Source of the DNA: Idiomarina sp. | GTDB taxonomy: Bacteria > Pseudomonadota > Gammaproteobacteria > Enterobacterales > Alteromonadaceae | Length of the DNA stretch: 50,771 bases | NCBI GenBank assembly: GCA_020832105.1 | Contig: JAFIFH010000063.1 | Location: forward strand, 1-50,771 | Direction: 5' to 3' | Shown here: positions 17,972 through 26,609 of the stretch, one piece after another | Layout: the number at the start of each line of letters is the position of its first letter | Numbering within the stretch: position 1 is the first letter of the stretch | Made by a program: the position numbers and the translations under genes | The notes under the pieces: generated by a model | The model's input: only the letters and a program-made list of their open reading frames with translations | Told to the model about the DNA's origin: nothing | Databases searched by the model: none

Positions 17972-19461
17972 CGGCTATTGCGACGCCGTTTTTTGTCCTC
18001 GTACATAGCGGTGTCTGCGCGACTAATGGCGATATCTGAATCCCGGATATCTCCTGGCTGCCACTCGATAAAGCCAATACTGGGGCCGCCATACTGCATA
18101 CGCACCTGACCTAGATGATACTCGCCGGTGGTAGCCTGGCGAATCCGCTCCACCAATATTTTGCTCACTTTAGCAAAATCATCGTCCGGGCTACCTAACC
18201 CAACGAAGACGAATTCATCCCCACCATACCGGGCCACCAAATCATGGCCACGCAGGACCTTACTCAAGCGTTTAGCGAACTCGCGTAAAAATAAGTCACC
18301 CACATCATGCCCATGATCATCATTGAGCTTTTTGAAACCATCAAGATCGATAAAGGCAATGTAGACCTGAGTTTCCAGGCGCTCACCTTCAAGCAGTTTG
18401 TCTTCCAGCATTTCAATTAAAAAACGTCGGTTTGGCAGTCCGGTGAGCACATCGTGCAATGCATGGTGTTCAAGCACCTGATTCGCCGCTTCCAATCGGT
18501 TATGGTCAGCAAGCCGCGCGGCAAGTAACGATAACGAGTTGGCTGAGGCGGTCAGCAAATGCAAACTATCCTGACAATGCCCCAGCGGCTCTACCATATG
18601 TACTAAGAGCAAGCCTTCAACCCGATCGTCAGAGGTAATCACCAGGGCCAGAGTTTGTTCTTCAGCATCGGCCCACAGAATGGGCTCTTCCTGTTTGCGC
18701 ACAATCAGTTGTAACGGCGTTGAATCATCCGTCATCACCTGTCTGGCCAAAGCAACACTGTGTTGATTGGCGTCATTCAAGTTATCTATGGTGCCGTCAC
18801 TGACCCGGAATGCATCAATTCTTGACCATGCAATTTCGCCGTTGAGTAGCTCGGCGACTCGGCTCAACGCTATGCGCAGCGAACTCGCTTCCAGGCACTG
18901 GCGCGAAATCTGACTCCCTAACGCGACTTTATTGAGACGGGTTTCTGCGTCCTCCGCGCGGCGCTCTGCACTCACGAGCTGGTCGCGACGCGCTAATTGC
19001 GCGGCAATCAGCTCCGCACATAAATGGAGTAAATCGATAGTGTCGTCGGACACTTGCAGCGTTTCATGACTTGCCCCGCATAGCGTACCAAACAAGGAGT
19101 TATCAAATGCATGCACCGGTACGCTGGCATAGGTCTGTAACTTGAGTGCTTTCGCGGCCTCTGAATCTCCCCAGCAGCGGGGCACATCATTAGTCAGATA
19201 ACGCCCTTCTTCCAGTGCCCGCTTACATAGGGTGTCTGCCCAGGGCACCGTCAGCCCTTCAGGTATATCTAGTGTGCCTTCGTTTTGCACAAACCATACC
19301 CGCTGTTGATTGTTGTCAAGATCGATCATAGTGAGATAGACAGACTCCAACCCGCTACACCGATTGACTAACTTAAGAATCGGCCGGACAAAGGCTTCAA
19401 TGTCGTCAGCATGGGCTACCGACTGCGCTAAAACGCGTAATTCGTCATCCATAGATGCCAT
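17968..19461 (-). CDS. GAF-GGDEF diguanylate cyclase
   Basis: 497 residues. Residues 1 to about 160 look like a GAF sensor domain (SGLESVYLTMIDLDNNQQRV, then CKRALEEGRYLTND). Residues about 170-320 are a second, more diverged sensor-like region joined by helices. The C-terminal GGDEF domain starts near ALHDVLTGLPNRRFL, has an intact GGDEF signature at about residue 412 (ARYGGDEFVFVG), and an inhibitory RxxD site (RGHD) exactly five residues before it. So it should make cyclic-di-GMP with product inhibition. No transmembrane segment is seen, so it is cytoplasmic. No EAL domain. The stimulus is unknown. Confidence 0.92.
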   Translation of the reverse strand: MASMDDELRVLAQSVAHADDIEAFVRPILKLVNRCSGLESVYLTMIDLDNNQQRVWFVQNEGTLDIPEGLTVPWADTLCKRALEEGRYLTNDVPRCWGDSEAAKALKLQTYASVPVHAFDNSLFGTLCGASHETLQVSDDTIDLLHLCAELIAAQLARRDQLVSAERRAEDAETRLNKVALGSQISRQCLEASSLRIALSRVAELLNGEIAWSRIDAFRVSDGTIDNLNDANQHSVALARQVMTDDSTPLQLIVRKQEEPILWADAEEQTLALVITSDDRVEGLLLVHMVEPLGHCQDSLHLLTASANSLSLLAARLADHNRLEAANQVLEHHALHDVLTGLPNRRFLIEMLEDKLLEGERLETQVYIAFIDLDGFKKLNDDHGHDVGDLFLREFAKRLSKVLRGHDLVARYGGDEFVFVGLGSPDDDFAKVSKILVERIRQATTGEYHLGQVRMQYGGPSIGFIEWQPGDIRDSDIAISRADTAMYEDKKRRRNSR

Positions 19462-19508
19462 GTCACATACTCTTTTTTTCTTTCACTTAATGTGTATACC
19501 AGCATAGG

Positions 19509-20618
19509 GTGGTAAAATCAGCAAGTCGAATCCCGAGAAAAAAGACACAGGTTGGCATCATCTTGAGCCAGGTTTTACTTAGTCCACTGCCCCCTTTGTG
19601 CGCCACAATGGGCCATCAGGAGTTTCCCCAGCGATTGCTAGCCAGCGCAGCGCGGGGTGCTGCGCGCATGCTCAACGTTGGCTTGCTCAATCTGATGCCG
19701 AACAAAGATGTCACCGAGCGTCAGTGGTTACGTTTGTTGCTCAAAGCTGAGCACCCCCACCCGGTTAAACTACATTTACTTAAGCTCGCCAGTTGGCGGC
19801 CCACCCATGCCAACCCCATGCATATGGCGCGTTATTACACCACCATTGAACATTCGCTGGCTGCTAATCAACTGGACATGCTAATCATTACTGGTGCGCC
19901 GCTGGGCCGCTTAGAATATGCCGACGTGCGGTATTGGGGGGAACTGAGTGCGTTAATGTGCGAGCTTGAAGTACGTGCTATTCCAACTTTGTTCTCATGC
20001 TGGGCAGCACAGGCTGCACTGCACCATCTGTATCAGGTACCGACATTGCGCCGGGAAACCAAATTAAGTGGCGTGTTTGCGCAGCACGTCAATACGAGTA
20101 CCTCCAGCAACGCGCTAACCCAGCGTATGCTCTGCGCACTGAATGATTTTGCCAGCGCTGCAATGGCCGCTGACCCCAGCATAATATCGCCATTACCTAT
20201 GCCGCAGTCTCGCTTTGCCTTGCCAGATCCAGAGGTTTTGCAGCAACGACTGTTAGCGTCTCAGCGCCAGCCTTCGGGGCAAGGGCTGCACGCATTGCTC
20301 ACCGGACACGACACCGGGGCTTCGGTGTTAAGCGATGCCCACAAAAACCGTCTGTTTTTTCTTGGCCACCCGGAGTATGAACACAACACGCTGGCTCTGG
20401 AATATGCCAGAGACCTTGCCAGCGACCCTAAGACCAAACCCCCGTTGCATTACCAATTACCTGAGCTGCTACCTGCTGGTCGCCCTGGCAGCCAGCCCGC
20501 TATTTACAGCGGCAATGCCCAGCCTGTGACAGGCGAACCTGCAAGCGCGCAGTGGCAGGCACTTGGCGCGGTCATCTTGCGCCAATGGTTAGCTCAGGGG
20601 CAGACACTGGTCAGGTAG
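19509..20618 (+). CDS. metA: Homoserine O-succinyltransferase
   Basis: Up to 369 residues, against about 310 for E. coli MetA. It acylates homoserine, the first dedicated step of methionine synthesis. Signatures are NVGLLNLMPNKDVTERQWLR, the catalytic Cys in LFSCWAAQAALHHLY, KLSGVFAQH, and GHPEYEHNTLALEYARD with the catalytic His and Glu. The acyl-CoA selectivity position in ITGAPLGRLEY is Gly, as in succinyl-transferring E. coli MetA (acetyl-transferring relatives have Glu). The start is unresolved: GTG at 19509 gives an unusual 53-residue lead, and ATG at 19608 lacks a ribosome binding site. Convergent with metY, 8 bp apart. Confidence 0.88.
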   Translation: MVKSASRIPRKKTQVGIILSQVLLSPLPPLCATMGHQEFPQRLLASAARGAARMLNVGLLNLMPNKDVTERQWLRLLLKAEHPHPVKLHLLKLASWRPTHANPMHMARYYTTIEHSLAANQLDMLIITGAPLGRLEYADVRYWGELSALMCELEVRAIPTLFSCWAAQAALHHLYQVPTLRRETKLSGVFAQHVNTSTSSNALTQRMLCALNDFASAAMAADPSIISPLPMPQSRFALPDPEVLQQRLLASQRQPSGQGLHALLTGHDTGASVLSDAHKNRLFFLGHPEYEHNTLALEYARDLASDPKTKPPLHYQLPELLPAGRPGSQPAIYSGNAQPVTGEPASAQWQALGAVILRQWLAQGQTLVR

Positions 20619-20626
20619 TCTCTTGC

Positions 20627-21919
20627 TTAGGCGCTCGCCAGCGCCTGTTCCACATCCGCAATAATATCGTCGATATGTTCAATGCCCACTGAAATACGCA
20701 CCAAATCCTCGCTGGCTCCGGCTTTTGCCAGTTCCTCAACGGATAATTGGCGATGGGTGGTGCTTGCTGGGTGACAGGCGAGCGACTTTGCATCACCGAT
20801 ATTTACCAGCCTCAGGATCAACTGTAACTGATCGATAAAGCGAACCCCTGCGTCACGCCCACCGGTTAAGCCAAAACTAAGAATACCGCTGGCTTTACCG
20901 GAGCTTATGCGTTGAAGAGCCGAGTAATACGGGCTGTCGTCAAGCCCTGCGTAGTTGACCCAGGCCACTTTCGGGTGTTGCTGCAGGTATTGCGCTAAAC
21001 GCAGTGCATTGTCACAGTGACGCTCCATGCGTAAGGCCAGCGTTTCCAGGCCCTGCAGGATATTAAACGCGCTTTGTGCAGCCAGGCATGCGCCGGTATT
21101 ACGCAGTGGCACCACCCGGGCTCGACCAATAAACGCCGCCTCGCCTAGCGCTTCGGTGTACACCACGCCATGATAAGACGGGTCAGGCTGATTTAATTGC
21201 GGATACCGCTGAGGTTGGGCGGCCCAGTCAAAGCGTCCACCGTCAATAATAATGCCGCCAACAGTGGTGCCATGCCCACCGATATACTTGGTGAGCGAGT
21301 GAATGACAATATCAGCCCCCAGTTCAAATGGCCTGCACAGCACTGGGGTTGCCACCGTATTATCAACCACTAGTGGCACCCCATGCTGGTGTGCCACCTC
21401 CGCCCACTTGTCGATTTCGACGACATTACCTGCCGGGTTGCCAATGGATTCACAAAACACCAGCTTGGTGTTCTCGTCAATCAGCCCAGCTAATGACTCA
21501 AGGTCATCTTGGTCTATAAACCTGACTTCAATGCCCTGTTGCGGTAATGAGTGAGCAAAAAGATTGTACGTACCGCCGTAAAGCTGGCTGATACTGACAA
21601 TGTTGTCACCGGCTCGCGCAAGCGTTTGAATGGTGTAAGCTATCGCCGCCATGCCCGAAGCTAATGCCAACGCGCCAATCCCCCCCTCTATTGCTGCCAG
21701 GCGTTGCTCCAGCACCGCATTGGTGGGGTTCATGATGCGCGAATAGATATTACCCTCCACCTTCAAATCAAATAGATCCGCGCCATGCTGGGTATCATCA
21801 AAGGTAAACGAGGTGGTCTGATAAATTGGCACCGCCGCTGCGCGTACCGGTGCTTCTGCACTATAGCCATGGTGAAGTGCAAGGGTTTCTAGTCGTGGGG
21901 TGTGGTCTGCTGTGGTCAT
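20627..21919 (-). CDS. metY: O-acetyl/O-succinylhomoserine sulfhydrylase (MetY type)
   Basis: 430 residues from the ATG at 21919, which has a GAGGA site; eight upstream codons are open but unsupported. It is a PLP enzyme of the Cys/Met-metabolism family that makes homocysteine directly from acylhomoserine and sulfide. Signatures: PIYQTTSFTFDD, YSRIMNPTNAVLEQRLAAIE, ALASGMAAIAY, and the PLP lysine in VIHSLTKYIGGHGTTVGG. The length and the Gly-rich segment fit MetY (about 430) better than MetZ (about 400). The MetJ operator at 21981-22004 lies 60-85 bp upstream. Convergent with metA. Confidence 0.93.
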   Translation of the reverse strand: MTTADHTPRLETLALHHGYSAEAPVRAAAVPIYQTTSFTFDDTQHGADLFDLKVEGNIYSRIMNPTNAVLEQRLAAIEGGIGALALASGMAAIAYTIQTLARAGDNIVSISQLYGGTYNLFAHSLPQQGIEVRFIDQDDLESLAGLIDENTKLVFCESIGNPAGNVVEIDKWAEVAHQHGVPLVVDNTVATPVLCRPFELGADIVIHSLTKYIGGHGTTVGGIIIDGGRFDWAAQPQRYPQLNQPDPSYHGVVYTEALGEAAFIGRARVVPLRNTGACLAAQSAFNILQGLETLALRMERHCDNALRLAQYLQQHPKVAWVNYAGLDDSPYYSALQRISSGKASGILSFGLTGGRDAGVRFIDQLQLILRLVNIGDAKSLACHPASTTHRQLSVEELAKAGASEDLVRISVGIEHIDDIIADVEQALASA

Positions 21920-21980
21920 GCCATTCTTCCTCAAAGTTTGCATATCTTGGTTAGCACTACTGGCAGATAATAAAACACAT

Positions 21981-22004
21981 AAACATCTAGACGTCTATAC
22001 GCCC
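21981..22004 (-). promoter_or_regulatory. MetJ operator (tandem Met boxes) upstream of metY
   Basis: Three adjacent 8 bp units fit the MetJ consensus AGACGTCT: AAACATCT (6 of 8), AGACGTCT (8 of 8) and ATACGCCC (5 of 8). A TATTAT on the minus strand at 21967-21972 is a possible -10, which would place the boxes over the -35 region, a position suited to repression by MetJ with S-adenosylmethionine. metJ itself is not in the window. Confidence 0.75.
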
Positions 22005-22056
22005 AGTATATTTTTCTTGCCTCCTCCACCGCCTGCAACGGTGATGCGTAATCACA

Positions 22057-22069
22057 CCAATGATTGGTC
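22057..22069. promoter_or_regulatory. Candidate operator palindrome upstream of the RND operon
   Basis: ACCAAT-G-ATTGGT is a perfect inverted repeat with a one-base centre, directly adjacent to the shorter repeat GTGAT (22042-22046) / ATCAC (22052-22056). The size and position, about 175 bp before the adaptor ATG, suit a dimeric repressor, but no regulator gene is adjacent and I cannot assign a family. Confidence 0.35.
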
Positions 22070-22243
22070 TCTTCTACTAATAGTTCGCATTTATCACTCT
22101 GCTACACTTCAGCCGAAACCATGCAAGCCATTGATTTTATTTGCTTATTATTATTTAACATGAATGGCACAGAGGTTGCTCTAGAAGGTGAACGACTTAA
22201 CTCGCGTGCTGCTCACGCTTTTCATATGTTCAAGGAAGTTATT

Positions 22244-23320
22244 ATGCGTACTCATATTTTTTTATTCTGGCTACTGAGTGTTGCTGCCATGGCAGCCCTC
22301 ACCGGATGTCAGAATGCCGATGCCACCCCTGCGCCAGAGACTGCAGAACAAACTAAGCCAGATAACGCGTTGCCAGTGGAAACCTTAGAGGTGTCCAGGG
22401 CCACCATGCATGCCAGCTTTACCACAACGACAGTGCTTGAAGCCCTTGATGAAGCTGATGTGATTGCCCGGGTGAGCGGTATTGTGGAAGATATTCTGGT
22501 GGAAGAAGGTGACTATGTTGAGCGAGGCCAGATCCTTGCTGAAATAGATAAAGAGCGTTTTGAGCAGGCCATGCATCAGGTGGCAGCTGAACTGCGTGGG
22601 GTAGAGCAAGAACTACGTCGGATGCAGGAAATGGCGAACCGACAAATGGCCAGTGCGGATGCCGTTGAACGTCTACAGGCCAACCGCGATACGTTGAAAG
22701 CCCGCTATCGCCTGGCTGAAATCGATGTGGAAGCCGCCACTCTGCGCGCGCCTATCAGTGGTGTGATTGCCCAGCGTTATGTCAAAACCGGTAATCTGGT
22801 ACAGCAACATGAGCGCCAGGGACTCTTTCATATTGTTGACTTGTCGTCGCTGCAGGCAACGTTACATATTCCAGAGCGCGATATCACTCAGGTGATACCG
22901 GGTCAGGCGGTTGAACTTGAGTTCGCCCAGCAACAGATTCAAGCCACCGTTACCCGGGTGAGTCCAGCAGTCGATCGCGTCGCCGGTACGTTTCGGGTGA
23001 CCGTTGAAATTGAAAATCCAGAGGGTAGATTGCGCGCCGGCATGTTCGCCCGTGCCCGCCTGCATTACCAACACTTTGACGATGCCCTGCGGGTTCCCCA
23101 CTACGCCCTGGTCCAACTAGACAGTCAGCAGTATGTATTTGTGGTGGAAGACGGTATCGCCACCCGGCGCAAAGTGGACACGGGTATACGCGATGGGCAA
23201 TGGGTCCAAGTTCTCGATGGTCTCTCTGACAACGCCAGAGTCGTCATCACCGGACAAAATAACCTCAATGACACCGCGCCGGTGATTGATGTAAATCGCA
23301 ACGCAGACATTTCCTCTTAA
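22244..23320 (+). CDS. RND efflux periplasmic adaptor lipoprotein
   Basis: 358 residues from the ATG at 22244, which has an AAGGAAG site; 60 open codons upstream are not supported. A lipobox LTGC (Cys22) anchors it to the membrane. The membrane fusion protein layout is visible: biotinyl-lipoyl half motif (IARVSGIVEDILVEEGDYVE), a short alpha-helical hairpin (residues about 110-160), the second lipoyl half (LRAPISGVIAQRYVKTGNLV), then beta-barrel and membrane-proximal domains. The hairpin is short, as in adaptors of the MexA/AcrA class. It is followed after 13 bp by the first pump gene. No outer membrane factor gene is adjacent. Confidence 0.93.
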   Translation: MRTHIFLFWLLSVAAMAALTGCQNADATPAPETAEQTKPDNALPVETLEVSRATMHASFTTTTVLEALDEADVIARVSGIVEDILVEEGDYVERGQILAEIDKERFEQAMHQVAAELRGVEQELRRMQEMANRQMASADAVERLQANRDTLKARYRLAEIDVEAATLRAPISGVIAQRYVKTGNLVQQHERQGLFHIVDLSSLQATLHIPERDITQVIPGQAVELEFAQQQIQATVTRVSPAVDRVAGTFRVTVEIENPEGRLRAGMFARARLHYQHFDDALRVPHYALVQLDSQQYVFVVEDGIATRRKVDTGIRDGQWVQVLDGLSDNARVVITGQNNLNDTAPVIDVNRNADISS

Positions 23321-23333
23321 GGTAAACCCACCG

Positions 23334-26300
23334 ATGAAAATAATTAAAATTGCGGTAACCCGCCCGGTGACCATCGCGATGTTTACCCTCGCTGTTGTGC
23401 TGTTTGGCATGGTGAGTTTGTCGCGCCTTGCGGTAACCTTACTGCCCGATTTAAGTTACCCCACGCTGACGATTCGCACCGACTACCCAGGCGCAGCACC
23501 GGCTGAAATCGAACAGCTGATCAATCGGCCCATTGAAGAAACCATTGGTACCGTGCGCGGTATCAGTCAAATGACCTCCATTGCCCGCAGCGGTCAGTCC
23601 GACGTCGTGCTGGAGTTTGCCTGGGGCACCGATATGGACATGGCTGGCCTTGAGGTTCGCGAAAAGCTGGACATGGTGATGCTACCACTGGACGTAGAAA
23701 AACCAGTGATACTGCGCCTGAATCCATCGATGGACCCGATCATGCGCCTTGCTCTGGCCCTGCCTGCGGATCAGGAGGTGAATGACGAGAACCTGCGTCA
23801 ACTGCGCACCTATGCCGACGAAGATCTCAAGCGTTTATTGGAATCAACCAACGGCGTGGCGTCAGTGCGCTTTGGCGGTGGACTTGAAGATGAGATTCAT
23901 ATTCTGGTTGATCAAGGTGCCATGGCGCGGCTCAACATCAACATGGATACTCTGGTCAATCGGCTGCGTGAGGAAAACCTCAACCGTGCTGGTGGCCGGG
24001 TGGAAACCGAGCGCTATGACTACCTGGTGCGCACGCTTAATCAGTTTGAAAGCCTTGAGGACATTGCTCAGGTCTATATTGCCGAGCGCAATGGTCGGCA
24101 TATTCAGTTGCAGGACATCGCCGAGGTGCGCAGTGGCGCCAAAGACCGCACCTCAATTACCCGCTTGAATGGCCGCGAGGCAGTGGAGGTTTCGCTGTAC
24201 AAAGAGGGTGATGCGAATACGGTGCAGGTCTCTGCGGCAGTCAATCAACGCCTGCAGAGGATCCGCCAGGAGCTGCCGGCCGGATACCAGTTAAATGTTA
24301 TCAGTGATCAGTCTACCTTTATCGCCAACGCGATTAGCGAAGTAAAGAGCAATGCGATGGTTGGGGGTGGCCTGGCAATGCTGGTGATTTTCTTTTTCCT
24401 GCGCCGTATTTGGCCAACCATCATCGTCTCCCTGGCGATTCCGGTCTCCATCGTCGCCGCCTTCATGCTGATGCACGCCGCATCCGTTAGTCTGAATATC
24501 ATGTCTCTGGGCGGTATTGCGCTGGCAGTAGGTTTGTTGGTCGACAACGCCATCGTGGTCTTAGAGAACATTGCTCGCCGCCGCGAAACGGGCGAGGATA
24601 TTGCTACAGCGGCCGAACAGGGAACCAGCGAAGTAGCCAGCGCCATAAGCGCATCCACATTAACCACCCTTGCGGTGTTTGTACCGCTCATTTTTGTCAG
24701 CGGTCTTGCCGGGCAACTGTTCAAAGATCAAGCGTTGACCGTGACCTTTGCCCTGCTCGCGTCTTTGCTGGTCGCTTTAACCCTGATCCCAATGCTCGCC
24801 TCGCGCCAGCGCCAGCCCACTAACAGTGCAGCGCCACACAACGTTAACGCTATGGATCCCGAGCCGCCCGCCACACCAGCGCGTCTGTCTGGCTGGCGCC
24901 GTTTGAGCCGAGTGACCATTCAACTCCCCTGGCAGCTGCTCACCTTTTGGCTGCCGGTTTACTTGCTACGTGGGTTGCGCTTTATCGGCCGGGGCGTTGT
25001 ACTGATGTGCACTTTACTGTTGCGGCCATTCCTACGTGGCTTTGACTTCGCCTACCACAAGACCGAAACCTTTTACTCAGGTTTACTGGCAAGAGCACTG
25101 GCCTGGCGTGCTGCGACCTTTATGCTGATTACCGTGCTGGCACTTGCCTGCTTTGCCCTGCTACCCAGAGTGGGCACTGAGCTGATGCCGGATATGGCAC
25201 AACATGAATTCTTTTTTGATATTGAATTACCCCACGGCAGCCCGATTTATCAAACCGACCGTGTGCTGGGGGATTTACAGCGTGCTATCAGTGCACAAGA
25301 CGGTGTTTTGCACAGCTACAGTATTGCGGGCATCGGCAGTTTGATGAACCCAAGTGCCAATCAAGGCGGCGAGTACTGGGGCCGTCTTCAGGTGGTCATG
25401 CAGCCCGGCTCGAGCCCACAAGTTCAAGCGCACATCCAACGTCAGTTGCGCCAGCGACTGAACCAACATCCCGGGGTCAGCGCCCGCATAGGTCGCCCTG
25501 AACTTTTTAGCCTGGCCCAGCCACTGGTTATCGAGCTCGCCGGCTTTGACCTCGCCCAGCTGAGTCTTGCCAGTGAAGACATCACCGAGCGACTGCGTGA
25601 TAACCCCCGTTTTAGTGACGTCCAAAGTACTCTGCGTGCTGGCCAGCCTGAACTTGAAGTACGCTTTGACCATGCCCGGCTGGCGATGGTGGGCCTCGAT
25701 GCCGGTACCCTTGGTGAGTTATTAGCCCTCCAGGTAGGTGGCCGTGTGGCCACCCGCTACAACTTACTTGATCGGCAGATCGATATCCGCGTGCGCCTTG
25801 ATGAAAGTCAGCGCCATAGCGCGGAAGCGATTTCAGCACTGATCGTGAACCCCGGCGCCGAGATTGAATTACCTTTACGCGCAGTGGCTGATATTCGCCA
25901 AAGCACCGGCCCGGGGGAAATCACCCGGGTGGCGCAACAGCGCGTGGCTTTGGTCGCTGCGAACCTCGCTTATGGAGATCTAGGCGAAGCCACTGAGGTT
26001 ATCAGCGCATTGCTGGCCGATACGCGCTTACCGGCTGGCGTTGACGCACGGATTGGCGGACAGAGTGAAGCCCAGCAAGAAGCCTATGCATCGTTAATGT
26101 TTGCGCTCGCCCTGGCGATATTTTTGGTGTACCTGGTGATGGCGTCGCAATTTGAAAGCCTCGGCCACCCTTTACTCATCATGTTCACGGTGCCACTGGC
26201 GGCAGCAGGGTCGGTATTGGGTTTATGGATAACCGGCACGCACCTTAGTGTGGTGGTGTTTATCGGTTTGATCATGCTCGCCGGTATTGTGGTGAATAAC

Positions 26301-26609
26301 GCCATCGTACTGATTGACCGCATTAACCAGTTACGCGAGCAAGGCTTAGTTAAACTGCAGGCCATTCAACTTGCGGCGCAGCAGCGTTTGCGGCCGATTA
26401 TGATGACCTCCTTAACCACCATCCTGGGTCTCATGCCCCTTGCCATTGGCGCCGGTGAAGGTTCCGAAATGCGCGCCCCGATGGCTATCAGCGTCATCTT
26501 TGGGCTGCTGTTCGCGAGTATGTTGACCCTGGTGTATATCCCTGTGTTGTATGCGCTGTTTGATCGCAAGCGCTTTAATCAGGTTCGCGCAGAAGGAGTA
26601 GTGGCATGA
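23334..26609 (+). CDS. RND efflux pump subunit, first of a pair
   Basis: 1091 residues of the HAE1/AcrB class with 12 transmembrane helices and two large periplasmic loops. The N-terminus is typical (PVTIAMFTLAVVLFGMVSLS, LPDLSYPTLTIRTDYPGAAP). It is longer than the usual 1020-1050 because of an insert of about 100 residues after helix 6 (about 24810-25080) that is Pro-rich and then strongly hydrophobic (LLTFWLPVYLLRGLRFIGRG). In helix 4 the AcrB Asp-Asp pair is Asp404-Asn405, and the helix 10 Lys is Asn988. The ATGA overlap with the second pump gene implies equal expression and a likely mixed trimer, as in MdtBC. Substrate unknown. Confidence 0.93.
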   Translation: MKIIKIAVTRPVTIAMFTLAVVLFGMVSLSRLAVTLLPDLSYPTLTIRTDYPGAAPAEIEQLINRPIEETIGTVRGISQMTSIARSGQSDVVLEFAWGTDMDMAGLEVREKLDMVMLPLDVEKPVILRLNPSMDPIMRLALALPADQEVNDENLRQLRTYADEDLKRLLESTNGVASVRFGGGLEDEIHILVDQGAMARLNINMDTLVNRLREENLNRAGGRVETERYDYLVRTLNQFESLEDIAQVYIAERNGRHIQLQDIAEVRSGAKDRTSITRLNGREAVEVSLYKEGDANTVQVSAAVNQRLQRIRQELPAGYQLNVISDQSTFIANAISEVKSNAMVGGGLAMLVIFFFLRRIWPTIIVSLAIPVSIVAAFMLMHAASVSLNIMSLGGIALAVGLLVDNAIVVLENIARRRETGEDIATAAEQGTSEVASAISASTLTTLAVFVPLIFVSGLAGQLFKDQALTVTFALLASLLVALTLIPMLASRQRQPTNSAAPHNVNAMDPEPPATPARLSGWRRLSRVTIQLPWQLLTFWLPVYLLRGLRFIGRGVVLMCTLLLRPFLRGFDFAYHKTETFYSGLLARALAWRAATFMLITVLALACFALLPRVGTELMPDMAQHEFFFDIELPHGSPIYQTDRVLGDLQRAISAQDGVLHSYSIAGIGSLMNPSANQGGEYWGRLQVVMQPGSSPQVQAHIQRQLRQRLNQHPGVSARIGRPELFSLAQPLVIELAGFDLAQLSLASEDITERLRDNPRFSDVQSTLRAGQPELEVRFDHARLAMVGLDAGTLGELLALQVGGRVATRYNLLDRQIDIRVRLDESQRHSAEAISALIVNPGAEIELPLRAVADIRQSTGPGEITRVAQQRVALVAANLAYGDLGEATEVISALLADTRLPAGVDARIGGQSEAQQEAYASLMFALALAIFLVYLVMASQFESLGHPLLIMFTVPLAAAGSVLGLWITGTHLSVVVFIGLIMLAGIVVNNAIVLIDRINQLREQGLVKLQAIQLAAQQRLRPIMMTSLTTILGLMPLAIGAGEGSEMRAPMAISVIFGLLFASMLTLVYIPVLYALFDRKRFNQVRAEGVVA

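Larger units (their letters stand above)
21920..22243. other. Intergenic region between metY and the RND operon
   Basis: This 324 bp region carries the metY promoter side with the MetJ operator (21981-22004) and, closer to the efflux operon, two inverted repeats: GTGAT/ATCAC (22042-22056) and the perfect ACCAAT-G-ATTGGT palindrome (22057-22069). The stretch 22070-22243 is AT-rich near 22130-22160 and probably holds the efflux operon promoter, but no strong hexamer pair stands out. An open frame runs through part of it in phase with the adaptor gene, without coding character. Confidence 0.5.
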
